In this document: in pieces, positions 34,374 to 44,706 of the stretch | Layout: the number at the start of each line of letters is the position of its first letter | Position numbering within the stretch: position 1 is the first letter of the stretch | From: Pleurodeles waltl | Taxonomy: Eukaryota > Chordata > Amphibia > Caudata > Salamandridae | Assembly: GCF_031143425.1 (NCBI RefSeq) | Contig: NC_090448.1 | Span: 337,769,177-337,833,176, forward strand | Direction of reading: 5' to 3' | Length of the DNA stretch: 64,000 nucleotides | The notes under the pieces: generated by a model | Database searches by the model: none | Seen by the model: only the letters and a program-made list of their open reading frames with translations | What the model was told of the DNA's origin: nothing | Program-made: the position numbers and the translations under genes

Positions 34374-35001
34374 GGGGGTCATTCAGACCCCGGCGGACGG
34401 CCGGAGCCGCCCGCCTGGAGGGAACCGCCATATGGCCGCTCCGCGGTCGAAAGACCGCGGAGGCCATTCTGGCTTTCCCGCTGGGCTGGCGGGCGACCGT
34501 CAGAAGGCTGCCCGCCAGCCCAGCGGGAAACCCCTTCCCACGAGGAAGCCGGCTCTGAATGGAGCCGGCGGAGTGGGAAGGTGCGACGGGTGTAGTTGCA
34601 CCCGTCGCGAATTTCAGTGTCTGCTGAGCAGACACTGAAATTCTTTGTGGGGCCCTCTTACGGGGGCACCTGCAGTGCCCATGCCGTTGGCATGGGCACT
34701 GCAGGGGCCCCCAGGGGCCCCACGACACCCCATACTGCCATCCTGTTCCTGGCGGGCGAACCGCCAGGAACAGGATGGCGGTATGGGGTGTCGGAATCCC
34801 CATGGCGGCGCAGCAAGCTGCGCCGCCATGGAGGATTCCTGAGGGCATCGGAAAACCGGCGGGAGACCGCCGGTTTTCCTGTTCTGACCGCGGCCAAACC
34901 AACGCGGTCAGAATGCCCTGTGGGGCACCGCCAGCCTGTTGGCGGTGCTCCCGCATCCCCGGCCCCGGCAGTCCTTGACCGCCGGGGTCGGAATGACCCC
35001 C
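34374..35001. mobile_element. 628 bp hairpin-chain element with terminal inverted repeats
   Basis: Ends GGGGGTCATTC at 34374 and its complement at 34991-35001 continue as inverted repeats into ACCCCGGCGG; TAT flanks both sides (34371-34373, 35002-35004). Nearly the whole interior is a row of perfect or near-perfect hairpins laid end to end: about 34432-34466, 34474-34530, 34532-34581, 34583-34609, 34610-34643, 34648-34722, 34724-34792, 34795-34838, 34850-34879, 34882-34912 and 34925-34951. There is no credible coding frame. The 3 bp duplication suggests mobilisation by a Harbinger-like transposase, an inference. It sits inside the L2-like element. Confidence 0.85.
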
Positions 35002-35420
35002 TATCTCTCTTATACTGTCTAAACTTGATTACGCCAATTACCTCTACCACAGATTATCTTTATTAACTTTGGAAATGCAACAACAAATTCAGAACTCTAA
35101 TGCCAAACTACTCCTACATGTCAAGCCAAAAGCCCACATCTCCCCTGCCTTGAGGGCCATACATTAGTTACAGGATGCCAAAAGATTCACCTTGAAGCTG
35201 CTTTGTATCAACGACAAGGCAATACATGGAAAAGGACCACTTTTCATCTGGAATGAAATCACCAAATGCATACAACAAAAGAACCTTTGCTCCAGATTGG
35301 CGCCTCGCCTCAAAACCCCAGCACAGAAGGAAAAAAAATGGGTGGTACATTTGACTACCAGACTCAAAACACAAATGTACAGTATATTCCTATGTAAACG
35401 TAGAATTTGATTTATATGTA
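35002..35420 (+). pseudogene. 3' end of the L2/CR1-like element
   Basis: Continues the L2-like element after the hairpin insertion: LDYANYLYHRLSLL near 35025, then RFTLKLLCINDKAIHGKGP near 35185-35240, matching the conserved C-terminal region of L2/CR1 ORF2 (LDYCNALY ... FKLLxLVHKAxHGxGP style). It ends near 35410 before AT-rich sequence. Confidence 0.7.
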
Positions 35421-35439
35421 TGTATTTAGATATGTGCAT

Positions 35440-35585
35440 CGCTTTGTAAAAATATATATACTACATATGGTTTAAAAATATATTCTTTTATGTCTGCTTA
35501 ACAAATTTCTATATTACTATGGTGTGTATAGATATATATAGATATATGTACATATATATATATATATCTATATAGATGTCTCTAA
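35440..35585. repeat. AT-rich microsatellite-like stretch
   Basis: Dominated by TATA and ATAGATATAT units (35525-35575). No gene. Confidence 0.7.
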
Positions 35586-35689
35586 ATGCTCCTTACGATA
35601 AAGAAACCGGCGGCACTTCCAGCATGTGTGCTTCAACTTACTTATTCTTGCTACCATGGTGGTAGTTAGGGAGCTAGCATCAGAACTTT

Positions 35690-36085
35690 TGACACTAGTT
35701 CGGCGCTTTGCAGGATTAGCGTAACAAATTATGACGCTAATCCTGCAAAGCACCAAGAGGCCCATTGTAACCAATGGGAGCCTCCTTTTAACGCCTTCTC
35801 AGAGCATGTGTTAAAAGTGCCAAAAAAAAAATGACGCAAAGAAATCTCTTTTATTTCTTTGTGCCCTTTTTTCGGACCCCCTCACGGGGGAACGCCGCCT
35901 TTGCATACATTATGCCTGGCGCAGGCATATTGTAGCGCAAAGGGTTACTAAGTGGCACACTGCAAGAATTGCGCCACTTTGTAAATATGGTGCAGTGCTT
36001 TTGGCCATCTAACGCCACATTAGTGTAAAAAAATGATGCTAATTTGACATTAGAATGGCGCTAGGCCCTCTTGAATCTGGGCGTT
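35690..36085. repeat. Dispersed repeat with internal inverted repeats
   Basis: Contains an 18-base inverted repeat GCTTTGCAGGATTAGCGT and complement around 35705-35752, further short inverted repeats (AAAGAAAT near 35838, GCCTGGCGCAGGC near 35911), and ends near AGGCCCTCTTGAATCTGGGCG. No coding frame. The structure suggests a short non-autonomous DNA element; exact ends and duplication were not resolved. Confidence 0.45.
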
Positions 36086-37693
36086 AATGTATGTCAAAGG
36101 GGGCTAGAGAGAATGAGAGAGGCTGTAGAAGGGTGGTATTGAGGGATTTCTTGGAAGAGGTCATGGGGAGGTGGGGGAGCAAAAAAGATCGTCTCACCAG
36201 GCGCCACCACCAGCACTATAGTCGGGGCTGAACTTGGCCCATGGGTCCTTGCGCAAGTCAGGAAAATTGCCCCTTTGACAGCTGCTAGGGTAGTAATTTT
36301 CCATTTTATGGCAATTATCAGGATTCCTTGGGCCCTTCGAAGCTCCTGCCACTGCACCACGAATGGCACCCTATCAGCACACACATTCACTCTGTTTGCA
36401 AACCTCAGAGTTGATGAAATGCCATGTTAGAGCAGCAGTCCCTCTGCGTCATACGTGCGGCAGAATGGTTTGCAGACTACCCACCTAGTAGATAACTGTG
36501 CTGTGCTTATGTCACCGGGTATGCGGTTCAAAACTAGGAGCTTGCGCAATCGTTGGGCCTGACAGAATCGGGGCTAAAAAGGGGGAAGGAGGGCTTCGAG
36601 GGAACGTTCGAATTTGGAAAACAAAAGGCAAACTGTTGCGCAATTCTTTAAGAGAGGTGTTCAGCTTTACAGCCTCTCCCCTCAATCTACTCAAAAACAC
36701 TGCTGAAGAATTGAGCATAATGACTTAAAAGAAATGTAGAAAGCTGCAGAAATGTGCTTTCGCAGCGACTCCCACACAGCGCATGTTTGCTGGGCTGACT
36801 GTGTTAGTCAGTCTGTCGCTGCTGCCGCTCACCAGGCACGGGACCAGAATACCGCAGCATCCTCGCCCCCTCTCCTGCAGCGCCTCATGTGCTGCCTGTG
36901 AACTACCCAGCATGGAATCACTTCAAAACACATTTAATTAAGTGATCTAATGTTGTTATTTTGTGATTTCCGAAATAGATTTTACATCTGCGATGTGCTC
37001 TGTTAATCACTCAATGGACAAGTTTGCACTATAGATAGATTACACTCATGCATGTGTATTTTTCACCATGTTTGGAATAATCTACTAGTGAAAAATGTCA
37101 TTTTTAGGTCAAGCCTACTAGGTTATGTGCCTTTTTTTTGCGAGACATAAATTGTGGCTTACCAAGAACACAGGGGCTTGGAGCCTCCCATTGCTTACCA
37201 TTGGTTAACTTTCCTGACGCTCTCATTTGCCTGCCTCTTATTCGTGTCCCAGCTTGTCAGTCTTGTGTTTGTCCCTTCCATGCCTTTGATTAACTGGCAT
37301 CTCTCCTTCCACTGCATGCTTTTCAAGCACTACTTTTTTTGTTTTGTGTTAAGCACTTGTTGAGAGTGCATGTGTTTTTGAGCTGGCTCCTTTGTGTACT
37401 TCGCCCCTGCACTCCTTGTTGCTGTCTGTTACCATATGCTTCTCTCACCCCCTTTCCTGTTATGCTCACCAGTGTGCATTTCCCTGTTGCTTCTTTGCAT
37501 CTTTCGTGTGGCTTCCCATCAGTCGTGACCTCCTTCTCCCTCCTCTTTCCTTGCCTTCACATTCACCCTTCATGTTGGTTTCTCCTTATTCCAAGGTGCT
37601 TCTCTGTCCTGTGCTGCTTCCATGTCCTCCCGTCCTCCCCGGGGTTGCTTATGCCTTCTATATTGCTTCCACTCCCTCTTGCCCACTTTAAAA
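36086..37693. other. No gene recognised
   Basis: Several short frames on both strands. 37150-37690 is pyrimidine-rich on the plus strand, which keeps a 140-codon frame (37339-37761) open without coding features. No exon-like stretch with strong splice sites was found. Confidence 0.4.
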
Positions 37694-38092
37694 CAAGCAT
37701 TTGCAATGCAATGGGTCTCACGTTTGCTCGAGTTAGAACTATTAGCACTGTAAGTTCCTAACTGGCCTTGTCTTGCCACATAAGTTGAAAATGAAAAGTA
37801 AAACAGTTGACATAAGCGAGCCATGGCTGCCATGAGGGCAAAGGAGAGACAGAAAAGGAAAAAGTAGTTCGCTCGCAGCCAATCGTATCGGCGAACATGC
37901 AATTATCCATGTAACAGGGTCAATGGCCAAGGAGGCAACAAAACTGCCCCAAGGAGGGAGAAGCGTAAAGCATTCACCCATGATAACAAAGGATTTTTGA
38001 AATGCAAGCCCATGAATGAGTGATAGTGATGGGCGTGGCTAAAAGCCCACAGATAGATTACAACAGGCCAGAGCGCTTGCACGCTCGACCTA
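37694..38092 (-). repeat. Dispersed repeat, second copy of 7497-8033
   Basis: Reverse complement of the 7497-8033 repeat, colinear from GGTCGAGCG to GCAAATGCTTG. It lacks the local triplication present in that copy, so the difference is a tandem expansion there rather than a loss here. It directly precedes the Ngaro element's 3' end. Confidence 0.7.
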
Positions 38093-38159
38093 AAAACGAA
38101 CAACGCTTTTGCACATTTAACTTTCTTTTTAGTTACCGATCCAGCTCAAATAAGTAGCT

Positions 38160-38475
38160 TCGGGATACACATACAGTGACACTCATAACTGGTGTAAAAG
38201 GTCATTTATTTAGGACAGGATTTAACATAAACATCAATAACTTTGAACTGTATAACTCCCTTTTGCCCAACCTTAACTTAAAAGGCTTCCCTATGCCCTT
38301 CACTCTCTCTTCCAATGACTCTCTTCAAATCTCCTCCCCTATGCACTCCCCTATTCCTTTCATGCCCTACTTGTTTGTAACATCCCACCCCCCCATTCTG
38401 ATCCTTCACCTCGTTTTTCCCCTTGGAAGGGGGACAAGCCCGCATCTGGCTCTCCCCCCTCCCCATTTCCTGCCA
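38160..38475 (-). repeat. Ngaro split repeat B2
   Basis: 316 bp from CGGGATACACATACAG to TTTCCTGCCA, repeated at 38791-39107 with a few substitutions (for example GCCCTTC versus GTCCTTC) and one missing C in a C-run. It forms the 3' end of the element on the minus strand. Confidence 0.9.
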
Positions 38476-38597
38476 AAACCTTGAACAACATCACCTTCCC
38501 TAACTGACGTCAAAGCCTTCTCCCCAACCCATCTTATGAACGCCCTCTAACTGAAACCATTCCTAAATCCTTCCCTATCTGCCGGGCGGGTGGGTGG
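38476..38597 (-). other. Unique spacer between B2 and A2
   Basis: 122 bp lying between B2 and A2 that has no second copy at the B1 side or next to A1. Its sequence ends in GCCGGGCGGGTGGGTGG. It may be an extension of the terminal repeats lost elsewhere. Confidence 0.6.
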
Positions 38598-38790
38598 TCA
38601 AAAACACCTCTCCTATGTAGGTCGGCCCGGAAAAGAGGCCGACCCCACCCTTCCACCCCCTTATAAACCTCTTCCCTAAACCCACCCCCACTTACCTTGA
38701 ACCAATCCGGCGCACCCGCGCCACTTCCTGTCCTCCCGAACAGGCCCGCGGAGAGACTAGAACGAGTCTCTCTCTCCGAAGGCCCCCCCA
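38598..38790 (-). repeat. Ngaro split repeat A2
   Basis: 193 bp repeating 45509-45701. It contains GGTCGGCCCGGAAAAGAGGCCGACC (a hairpin in two short arms) and GGAGAGACTAGAACGAGTC. In A1 the inner end is a near-perfect palindrome with arms GGCCCGCGGAGAGA and TCTCTCCGCGGGCC; in A2 one arm reads CCGAAGGCC, so the palindrome is broken. Confidence 0.9.
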
Positions 38791-39107
38791 TCGGGATACA
38801 CATACAGTGACACTCATAACTGGTGTAAAAGGTCATTTATTTAGGACAGGATTTAACATAAACATCAATAACTTTGAACTGTATAACTCCCTTTTGCCCA
38901 ACCTTAACTTAAAAGGCTTCCCTATGTCCTTCACTCTCTCTTCCAATGACTCTCTTCAAATCTCCTCCCCTATGCACTCCCCTATTCCTTTCATGCCCTC
39001 CTTGTTTGTAACATCCCACCCCCCCATTCTGATCCTTCACCTCGTTTTTCCCCTTGGAAGGGGGACAAGCCCGCATCTGGCTCTCCCCCCTCCCCCATTT
39101 CCTGCCA
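38791..39107 (-). repeat. Ngaro split repeat B1
   Basis: 317 bp partner of B2, directly adjoining A2 at 38790/38791 as expected for the internal junction of Ngaro split repeats. It lies 93 bp beyond the stop of the SGNH hydrolase gene (minus-strand direction). Confidence 0.9.
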
Positions 39108-39200
39108 ACCAGCAAAACCCACGTGGCATTTTGCTGCCCCACCCGTAAACCCCTTGTTTACGATACTGTCTCTTCCTTTTTATTCCCTGATCCACAGATT

Positions 39201-39788
39201 CTAGCCCCACAACTTCTCCAACATCAACCTCAATTCCGTCAAATAGTACGCGTTTCCTAGTTGCGATAAGTGCACACCATCCTCTCTGAACAATGCCCCA
39301 TCTTGTTCCTTAATGTTCTCATGCTTCAGTACCTTAATCCCTTGGGCCCAGCAAAATACCCTCATTGCTCTGTTCAGCTTTTTCCGAGCCCGCTCAATGG
39401 CTCCATGATTGATTGCCCCTCCCCATACCTGTCTGTGTACAAATTCCGTCCACACCAGACATGTCCCGCATAACTTTTGCTTCAATAGCTCCAAGTCCTT
39501 CTGCATGAACTGAATCAATGTGAGCCCTGATTGCTTCACCAAATCATTTTCCCCCAAATGGATCAGTAATAAGTCCGGACATCCCCACTGCGGCAGGTTC
39601 CCCGTGATAAATGGAAGTAAACTCCCCCACCTCATGCCGCTCTTTCCCCACCAACAAACTTCGTGGTGTCTGCTGGGCAGTCCCATTGATCTGCCGTAAA
39701 TTTGTTTTACTGCGAATTTCGCCGCCCATTGAACGAATGAGTGTCCGACCAGCCATGTCACCATCTTATCCTTCTGTGGCCCGGCCAC
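39201..39788 (-). CDS. SGNH/GDSL-type hydrolase of the Ngaro element, open
   Basis: 195 codons, uninterrupted. SGNH-family blocks are all present: WLVGHSFVQ with the nucleophile Ser17 (His replaces the Asp of GDS), glycine-rich GKSGMRWG near residue 48-55, IHLGENDL with Asn81, and EDGVHLSQLGNAYYL with Asp170 and His173 forming the rest of the triad. Vertebrate Ngaro elements are known to carry an extra hydrolase gene of this fold; its substrate and role in transposition are unsettled. It lies 72 bp downstream of the recombinase stop in the same direction. Keeping every catalytic residue in an element with a broken Gag and RT suggests limited age or late decay. Confidence 0.85.
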   Translation of the reverse strand: MAGPQKDKMVTWLVGHSFVQWAAKFAVKQIYGRSMGLPSRHHEVCWWGKSGMRWGSLLPFITGNLPQWGCPDLLLIHLGENDLVKQSGLTLIQFMQKDLELLKQKLCGTCLVWTEFVHRQVWGGAINHGAIERARKKLNRAMRVFCWAQGIKVLKHENIKEQDGALFREDGVHLSQLGNAYYLTELRLMLEKLWG

Positions 39789-39860
39789 GCAACCTGCAAA
39801 GAAAAAACCCTATAACAACTGTGATGAACATCTAAACCCCCCCCCCCAACCTGTATTTCA

Positions 39861-40832
39861 TCAAGGCCTAACGTAACGCTCACAGCATCTAGATTTCCAT
39901 CTACCTATAGCTTTGATCTTGGCCCAGTCCCAACCTAGGTGAGCTGCCGCTGTAGCTGCCCCAATCCTAAAGGAATGCGTTCCAAAATCACCTGCTCGCT
40001 GTCCTGTCCGTCCCAGTGCCATCCTCAAGACTTGCAACAACTGATAGCTAGTAAGTTTCTTGCCTGAAGCATGCACGAACACCCCTGTTTCCCCGGCCAC
40101 ACTCAACTTCTGTTTGAAAACCATCCACTCTTTCACCGGGCACGCTAGCTCATCTCCTCCTTTTTCCAACCATACCCATTTCCCTTTACCTAACTGGTCC
40201 GTCTTGGACCGCCTGAGCCATATCCCCAACCTTTCCTTGTGCATGCAAACCTCTTTTACTTTCACACCACACTCTTTCCCTACGCCCAACAATTCGGATA
40301 CTCTAAAAGCGCCGAAAAACATCCAAACCATGCACAACCTAAAAAGTCTTACTTCGTACTCATCCACACAACATACTGGCAAGACGTGAAACAGCTCTCG
40401 CAGTATCTCAAAAGTAATGGGTTCTCTTGCCATACTTACCGCCCCGGCCCTGACCCTGCCCCAACCTTTCAAAATCTTGCCTAATAAATCATTACGCGCC
40501 GGATCCGTACCAAAGAAAAGTTTCCCATAGAATGAGACACCTGCCAACTTTCCTCCTATTGTGGACGGGGATAGACCCTCCTTAATCAGATACAGCACAA
40601 AGCGTAAAGCCCGTGCCTCCAAAGACTGTGACCCTTGTGCCCAAAAATTGCCCACAAACGCCTCAAAAGATTGAAACTCCAACCATGCAAGCCTGTAACT
40701 TCGCTGCGTAGACACTGCTAAAGACATCTCCACCAGCCCCGAGATCATCATGCCCCCCACTCCCAAATGTCTGCCGGGACCGCAGTCTTGTTCCTCTCCG
40801 CTCCTGGTGCCAACGCACGAAAACGCCCCCAC
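39861..40832 (-). CDS. Tyrosine recombinase (YR) of the Ngaro element, open
   Basis: 323 codons; the first ~35 overlap another reading of the RNase H tail, so the true start may be MMISGLVEMSLAVST near residue 28. The N-terminal SAM-like domain shows STQRSYRLAWLEFQSF and LSPSTIGGKLAGV. The catalytic domain has FFGAFRVSELLG (Arg177), RRSKTDQ (Lys210), THSFRIGAATAAAHLGW (His286, Arg289), IGRWKS (Trp312) and CERYVRP (nucleophile Tyr320), the complete set for a phage-integrase-fold recombinase. It would integrate a circular cDNA at a short matching sequence. Despite decay of upstream genes this frame is intact. Confidence 0.9.
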   Translation of the reverse strand: MGAFSCVGTRSGEEQDCGPGRHLGVGGMMISGLVEMSLAVSTQRSYRLAWLEFQSFEAFVGNFWAQGSQSLEARALRFVLYLIKEGLSPSTIGGKLAGVSFYGKLFFGTDPARNDLLGKILKGWGRVRAGAVSMAREPITFEILRELFHVLPVCCVDEYEVRLFRLCMVWMFFGAFRVSELLGVGKECGVKVKEVCMHKERLGIWLRRSKTDQLGKGKWVWLEKGGDELACPVKEWMVFKQKLSVAGETGVFVHASGKKLTSYQLLQVLRMALGRTGQRAGDFGTHSFRIGAATAAAHLGWDWAKIKAIGRWKSRCCERYVRP

Positions 40833-41292
40833 TGTGAACGAGATAGGGAGTCTGCAATCTCGTTGTAAACCCCCGGTATGTGTGCAGCTTTAAGATAACA
40901 TTGAGAGATAAACATTGCAGCATAAATTATCGTAATAAACGTAAAACTCTGAGGTCCCTAGCCCTCTGTCTGTTAAACAATTCAACTACCGTCATGTTGT
41001 CTACCTGGAAGACCACCGTCCTGTTGGCTAATTCCTGTCCCCAGACTGCCAGTGCCACTAATAGTGGGAAAAACTCGAGGAAGGCAATGCTCCGCCCCTG
41101 TTGTACCCATTGACGGGGCCATGTTTCAGCACACCACCTCCCGTCCCAGTAGATGCCGAAGCCAGCCGCCCCTGCCGCATCCGGAAATATTTGGACCTGC
41201 CAGACCGTATCCGAGTCACCAAAAGACATTGGTACCCCATTAAATTTCTTCAGGAAAATCTCCCATACCTTGATGTCTTCTCTCAGAGCCAA
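40780..41292 (-). pseudogene. Ngaro RNase H domain, frameshifted
   Basis: Frame 41292-40927 reads VWQVQIFPDAAGAAGFGIYW (first acidic residue Asp), IAFLEFFPLLVALAVWG (Glu) and FQVDNMTVVELFN (second Asp). A shift near 40935 moves the remainder into another frame, AAHIPGVYNEIADSLSRSQW (His/Asn/Asp block). It degrades the RNA strand during cDNA synthesis. It continues from the RT with a frame change around 41300-41400. Confidence 0.8.
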
Positions 41293-41401
41293 GGAAACTC
41301 TTATCCTATGATGAGGTAAAACTGCACCGACATGGACAGTCCCAATCGTCTACAAAACGTACGTCCTCCCCTCACTACCCTACATGCAAAGTTGAGATAT
41401 C

Positions 41402-42943
41402 CTAATAATTTTTTTGTGCCGTTCGTAAGTCCATTTGTTGCAGAGTCCGCACATTTGTTAGACATTCCAGAATTTCCGCCACTTTTGACGCTGGCAACCT
41501 AGCCACCATTGTTTCCGCATCTAATTCGATACCCAAAAAGGTCAAAATTGATAGCGGTCCCTCTGTCTTTTCAGGGGCCAATGGCACTCCTGTCTGCAGC
41601 GCTAGCCTCTGAAAGGCTGCCAAAGCCTGACCACATGGTCAGGATGCGGCTGCCCCCACGAATAGAAAATCATCTAGATAGTGCGTAACAGTCCTGTGGC
41701 CACTCGTCTTAACAAAAACCCACTGCAAAAAGGTGCTGAACGTTTCGAATAAAGCACATGATATCGCACACCCCATAGGTAAAACCCTGTCCACGTATAT
41801 AGCACCGTCCAACTGCATGCCTAAGAGGTCAAAATCTGCTGGATGAATGGGTAACAACCGAAAGGCTGACTGTATGTCGCATTTGGCCATTTCCGATTTT
41901 ATCCTGCACCTCAAAACTAACTTCACCGCATCATCCACTGAGGCGTAAATTACCTTGGTGTCCTCTTGCGCGATAAAATCGTTTACCGAAGCACCTTCAG
42001 GCCATGACAGATGATGTATCAAACGGAACTCACCCGGTGCTTTTTTGGGTACCACCCCTAAAGGGGATATCATCAAGTGATCAGTTGGCCAATCAAAAAA
42101 CGGACCAGCTATTCTCCCGAGTGCTACCTCCTTCTCCAGTTTATCCCGTACTACCTGGGGCTGTTCCTTAGCAGACTGCAAATTGTCTGCCCACCTCCTT
42201 TGCCGTGGACCTTGATAGCCTACCCTAAAACCTTCTTGAAAACCCCATTCCACTTGTCGAGACTTGTCCGCGTCTGGATACCTGTGCAACCAAAGTAGCA
42301 ACACCTCCAATCTAACTGGTGTAGGACCCTTTCGGAGCAGGAGCTCCCTGTGAGCCTCTTCCTCTCGTCGCCCTCCACTGTTCTGCAGGGCTGGTAAGGG
42401 AGAAGCACTGAATGACGGCCCGCACTTGTAGCAATCATGTTTAAACCTACACTGTGACCGTGAGCAGAAACCATTGTTAAAGTTCCAACATGCCCCCGTG
42501 TTGGACACTGTCGTTTTTGTAGCAGTGCCCGCCCCTCCCGAGGCGCGGCGTGCCTGAAAAGGCTTATATATTACTGGCAGTCCACTCGCCGTATGCGTGG
42601 ACGCCGATGCCTGTGCCGATGCCATCCATTGCATCCATAACTCTGGATCTACGTCTCCCCACGGCTTTTCAGGGTTTACGCTCACCAGGACCCTAAACTC
42701 CTCATCATAACTCAGCCATGCAAACCCCCCAAAGTGCATCTGTGCCTTCCTAATAATGTCCATGTATTTGAATAGCTCAATGGCCCTGTCTGGATACTTT
42801 TCGCAATATATACTGGCAAAGATCAAGAATGCGGATGTCCAATTGTCCATTGTAATAGGAACCCTGGGCCTACGCGCCAACTCCCATTCCTCCTCTTTAG
42901 ATCCTTCCTTGGCCTGTATGTCCCTGTGTAGTAGCTTAAACAC
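41402..42943 (-). pseudogene. Ngaro Gag C-terminus joined to reverse transcriptase, one nonsense codon
   Basis: Residues 1-175 are Gag-like and end in a CCCH zinc finger, Cys152, Cys160, Cys165, His169 (spacing 7, 4, 3), then CYKCG. The reverse transcriptase follows in the same frame: RDKLEKEVALGRIAGPF, ISPLGVVPKKAPGEFRLIHHL, MAKCDIQSAFRLLPIHP, VDRVLPMGCAISCALFETF and HYLDDFLFVG (YLDD codons 41680-41669). A TGA at 41641-41639 interrupts the frame, which then continues as CGQALAAFQRLALQ and LTFLGIELD to 41402. The YLDD active site is conserved. The enzyme copies element RNA into DNA. Confidence 0.88.
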
Positions 42944-42961
42944 ATCTACGTATTCGTGTTT

Positions 42962-44706
42962 CTAGATCCTTGCCTTAGTCTTTTCCGCAACATGGGACCC
43001 CAGGGGCATGGCCAAGCCCACGTACGGAAGACGCTTCTTATGAACTCCCCCTTCCTTGTCCTCGGTGTTCGTGTCTTCCCCTGCCGTCTGGCTACCTATC
43101 GTTGTGACCGTGGTGGATGCCGCCTCCTTGTCCTTGGTTACGTCCCCTTTCTGTACCGAAACCACACTTGGAGTCTCTAACACTGACCCATCTCCTACGC
43201 CTATGGATTTGCTAGTGCATGCGGCCCTTGTAACCTCCCCCCCGTCGCCCCAGACTGACCACCATCTCCCCTTACCTCTGACCGTCTCCCCCAAATTACG
43301 CAGTGCTCTCCTCATCGCTCTTCCACGTGGCCTTGTTTGCCGCAATCTTGTTGGCCCTTCGGCCACGACGGTGTCCTGAAAAACAAAGGCAGGGGTTGCG
43401 CCGCACTTGCGCCCACGCCCTCCCCTTCTTGACAATGCTCACCTCCTCATCTCGTATCTCTCCATCTTCCCAATCATCCCCATCTTCCTCATAGTCCAAT
43501 TCCAACTCTTCCTCGCCTCCCCAGTCACCCTTGTTTTCAAAGTATCCCTGTGACTGTGTTGCCGGTGTTTCTGTTAGCATTTGCCCCACGTGGCGCACAC
43601 CATCGTTGTGGTACCCACGCTCCCACGAAGTAGAGAAGGCTGCCGCAGACCCCTCTATTGCTTCGGACCAACGCGGTTGGGCCGTATTGCGCCCAGTTGG
43701 CACCCACCTTCTCTTGCCAACCTCCGTTGCTGGCATCGTATTGTCTCTTTCCATGTGGCCGTCTGCGCCACTGGGACTTCCTAAGCCGACCTGCCCTTCG
43801 GCCGCATGAGCCATCTGACCCCTACCCGCTTCCATCTGCGGTATCCAGACCCAGCTTCCTGCGCCTGACCCTTCCGGCTGACACCCCTTCCTGTCTATGG
43901 CTTACCTGCCCTTTCTGTTGTCTACGCTGCGTGGACCCGCTTCCTCCCTGTCTTTACATAACTGGGCCCACCTGGCCTCAGGTTCTGCCACAGCCCTACG
44001 CTGCTCGTGGATTCTGGCTTCCAAATCCCATGCATCTGCCTGGTCCCATGTGCCCTGCGCAGCAGGTCCCGGGGTCCCCGTCGTCCCGGCCTCCTCACTA
44101 GTCTTGTGTTTTGCTGGTCTTGCCTGTCGCGGGGGGGGCTTGGGTCTGCCTGTCCCCCCCCCTGGGTTTCCCTGCGTATTTCCCTCGCTTTTTGGCTGGG
44201 GACCCATGTCCCATTACTTGGTTGTCCCCACCCCTAGGGCAGGACAGGTCTAACGGGGTCTGAATTCCACTGGGCCCCGGCATGGGCTGTTCACTCCCAT
44301 CCCCTTGCAACCCAGGAGCCTGCCCCGCCGTGATGTCTCCTTCGCCGCCGGGGGGCCTGCCCGCTGGTGTGCCTGCGCAGCCTACTCCTGTGGTCCCTGG
44401 GCCTGGGTCCTCTGTGCCCTGGGTTTCCCCGCTGAAGATTAAGGGACTGAGCGTGTTAGGGGTCCCCAACTGCACCTCTGGAACCTGTTCCTGCCTCCCC
44501 GGGACTTCGTCCCTGTCCCCCTCTGAATCCTGCGATTCCCATGCGGCGATTGCCGCCGCCACTCCACTTGACGCAGCCCGCGTTGGCCGTGTCATGCCAA
44601 CCCAAGCCTGTTCCAGGACCCCGGGCCTAAGCAAATCCGCCCGGCCGGCTTCACCTAAAACGCGGAGCGCGGCCCTGACAGCCTCTGCGTCATGGCCGGT
44701 AGCCAT
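42962..44706 (-). pseudogene. Ngaro Gag (ORF1), multiply frameshifted
   Basis: Four overlapping minus-strand frames cover the expected Gag position: 44706-44098 (starting MATGHDAEAVRAALRVLGEA, then P/G/T-rich), 44207-43902 (GTWDQADAWDLEARIHEQRR), 43835-43296 (acidic run ELDYEEDGDDWEDGEI) and 43435-42962. No single frame runs through; at least three frameshifts are needed to link them and reach 42943. Low-complexity, charged sequence is normal for Ngaro Gag, so function is assigned by position and by the zinc finger in the following segment. Confidence 0.65.

Noticed and set aside
34312..35066. Frames of 115-214 codons within the hairpin-chain element
   Set aside because: Arise from GC-rich palindromic DNA; the same peptides appear in mirror frames on both strands, as expected for hairpins.
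37339..37761. 140-codon plus-strand frame with possible signal-like hydrophobic stretches
   Set aside because: Pyrimidine-rich composition gives Leu/Ser/Pro/Phe-rich frames in two registers; it runs into a dispersed repeat and has no recognisable domain.
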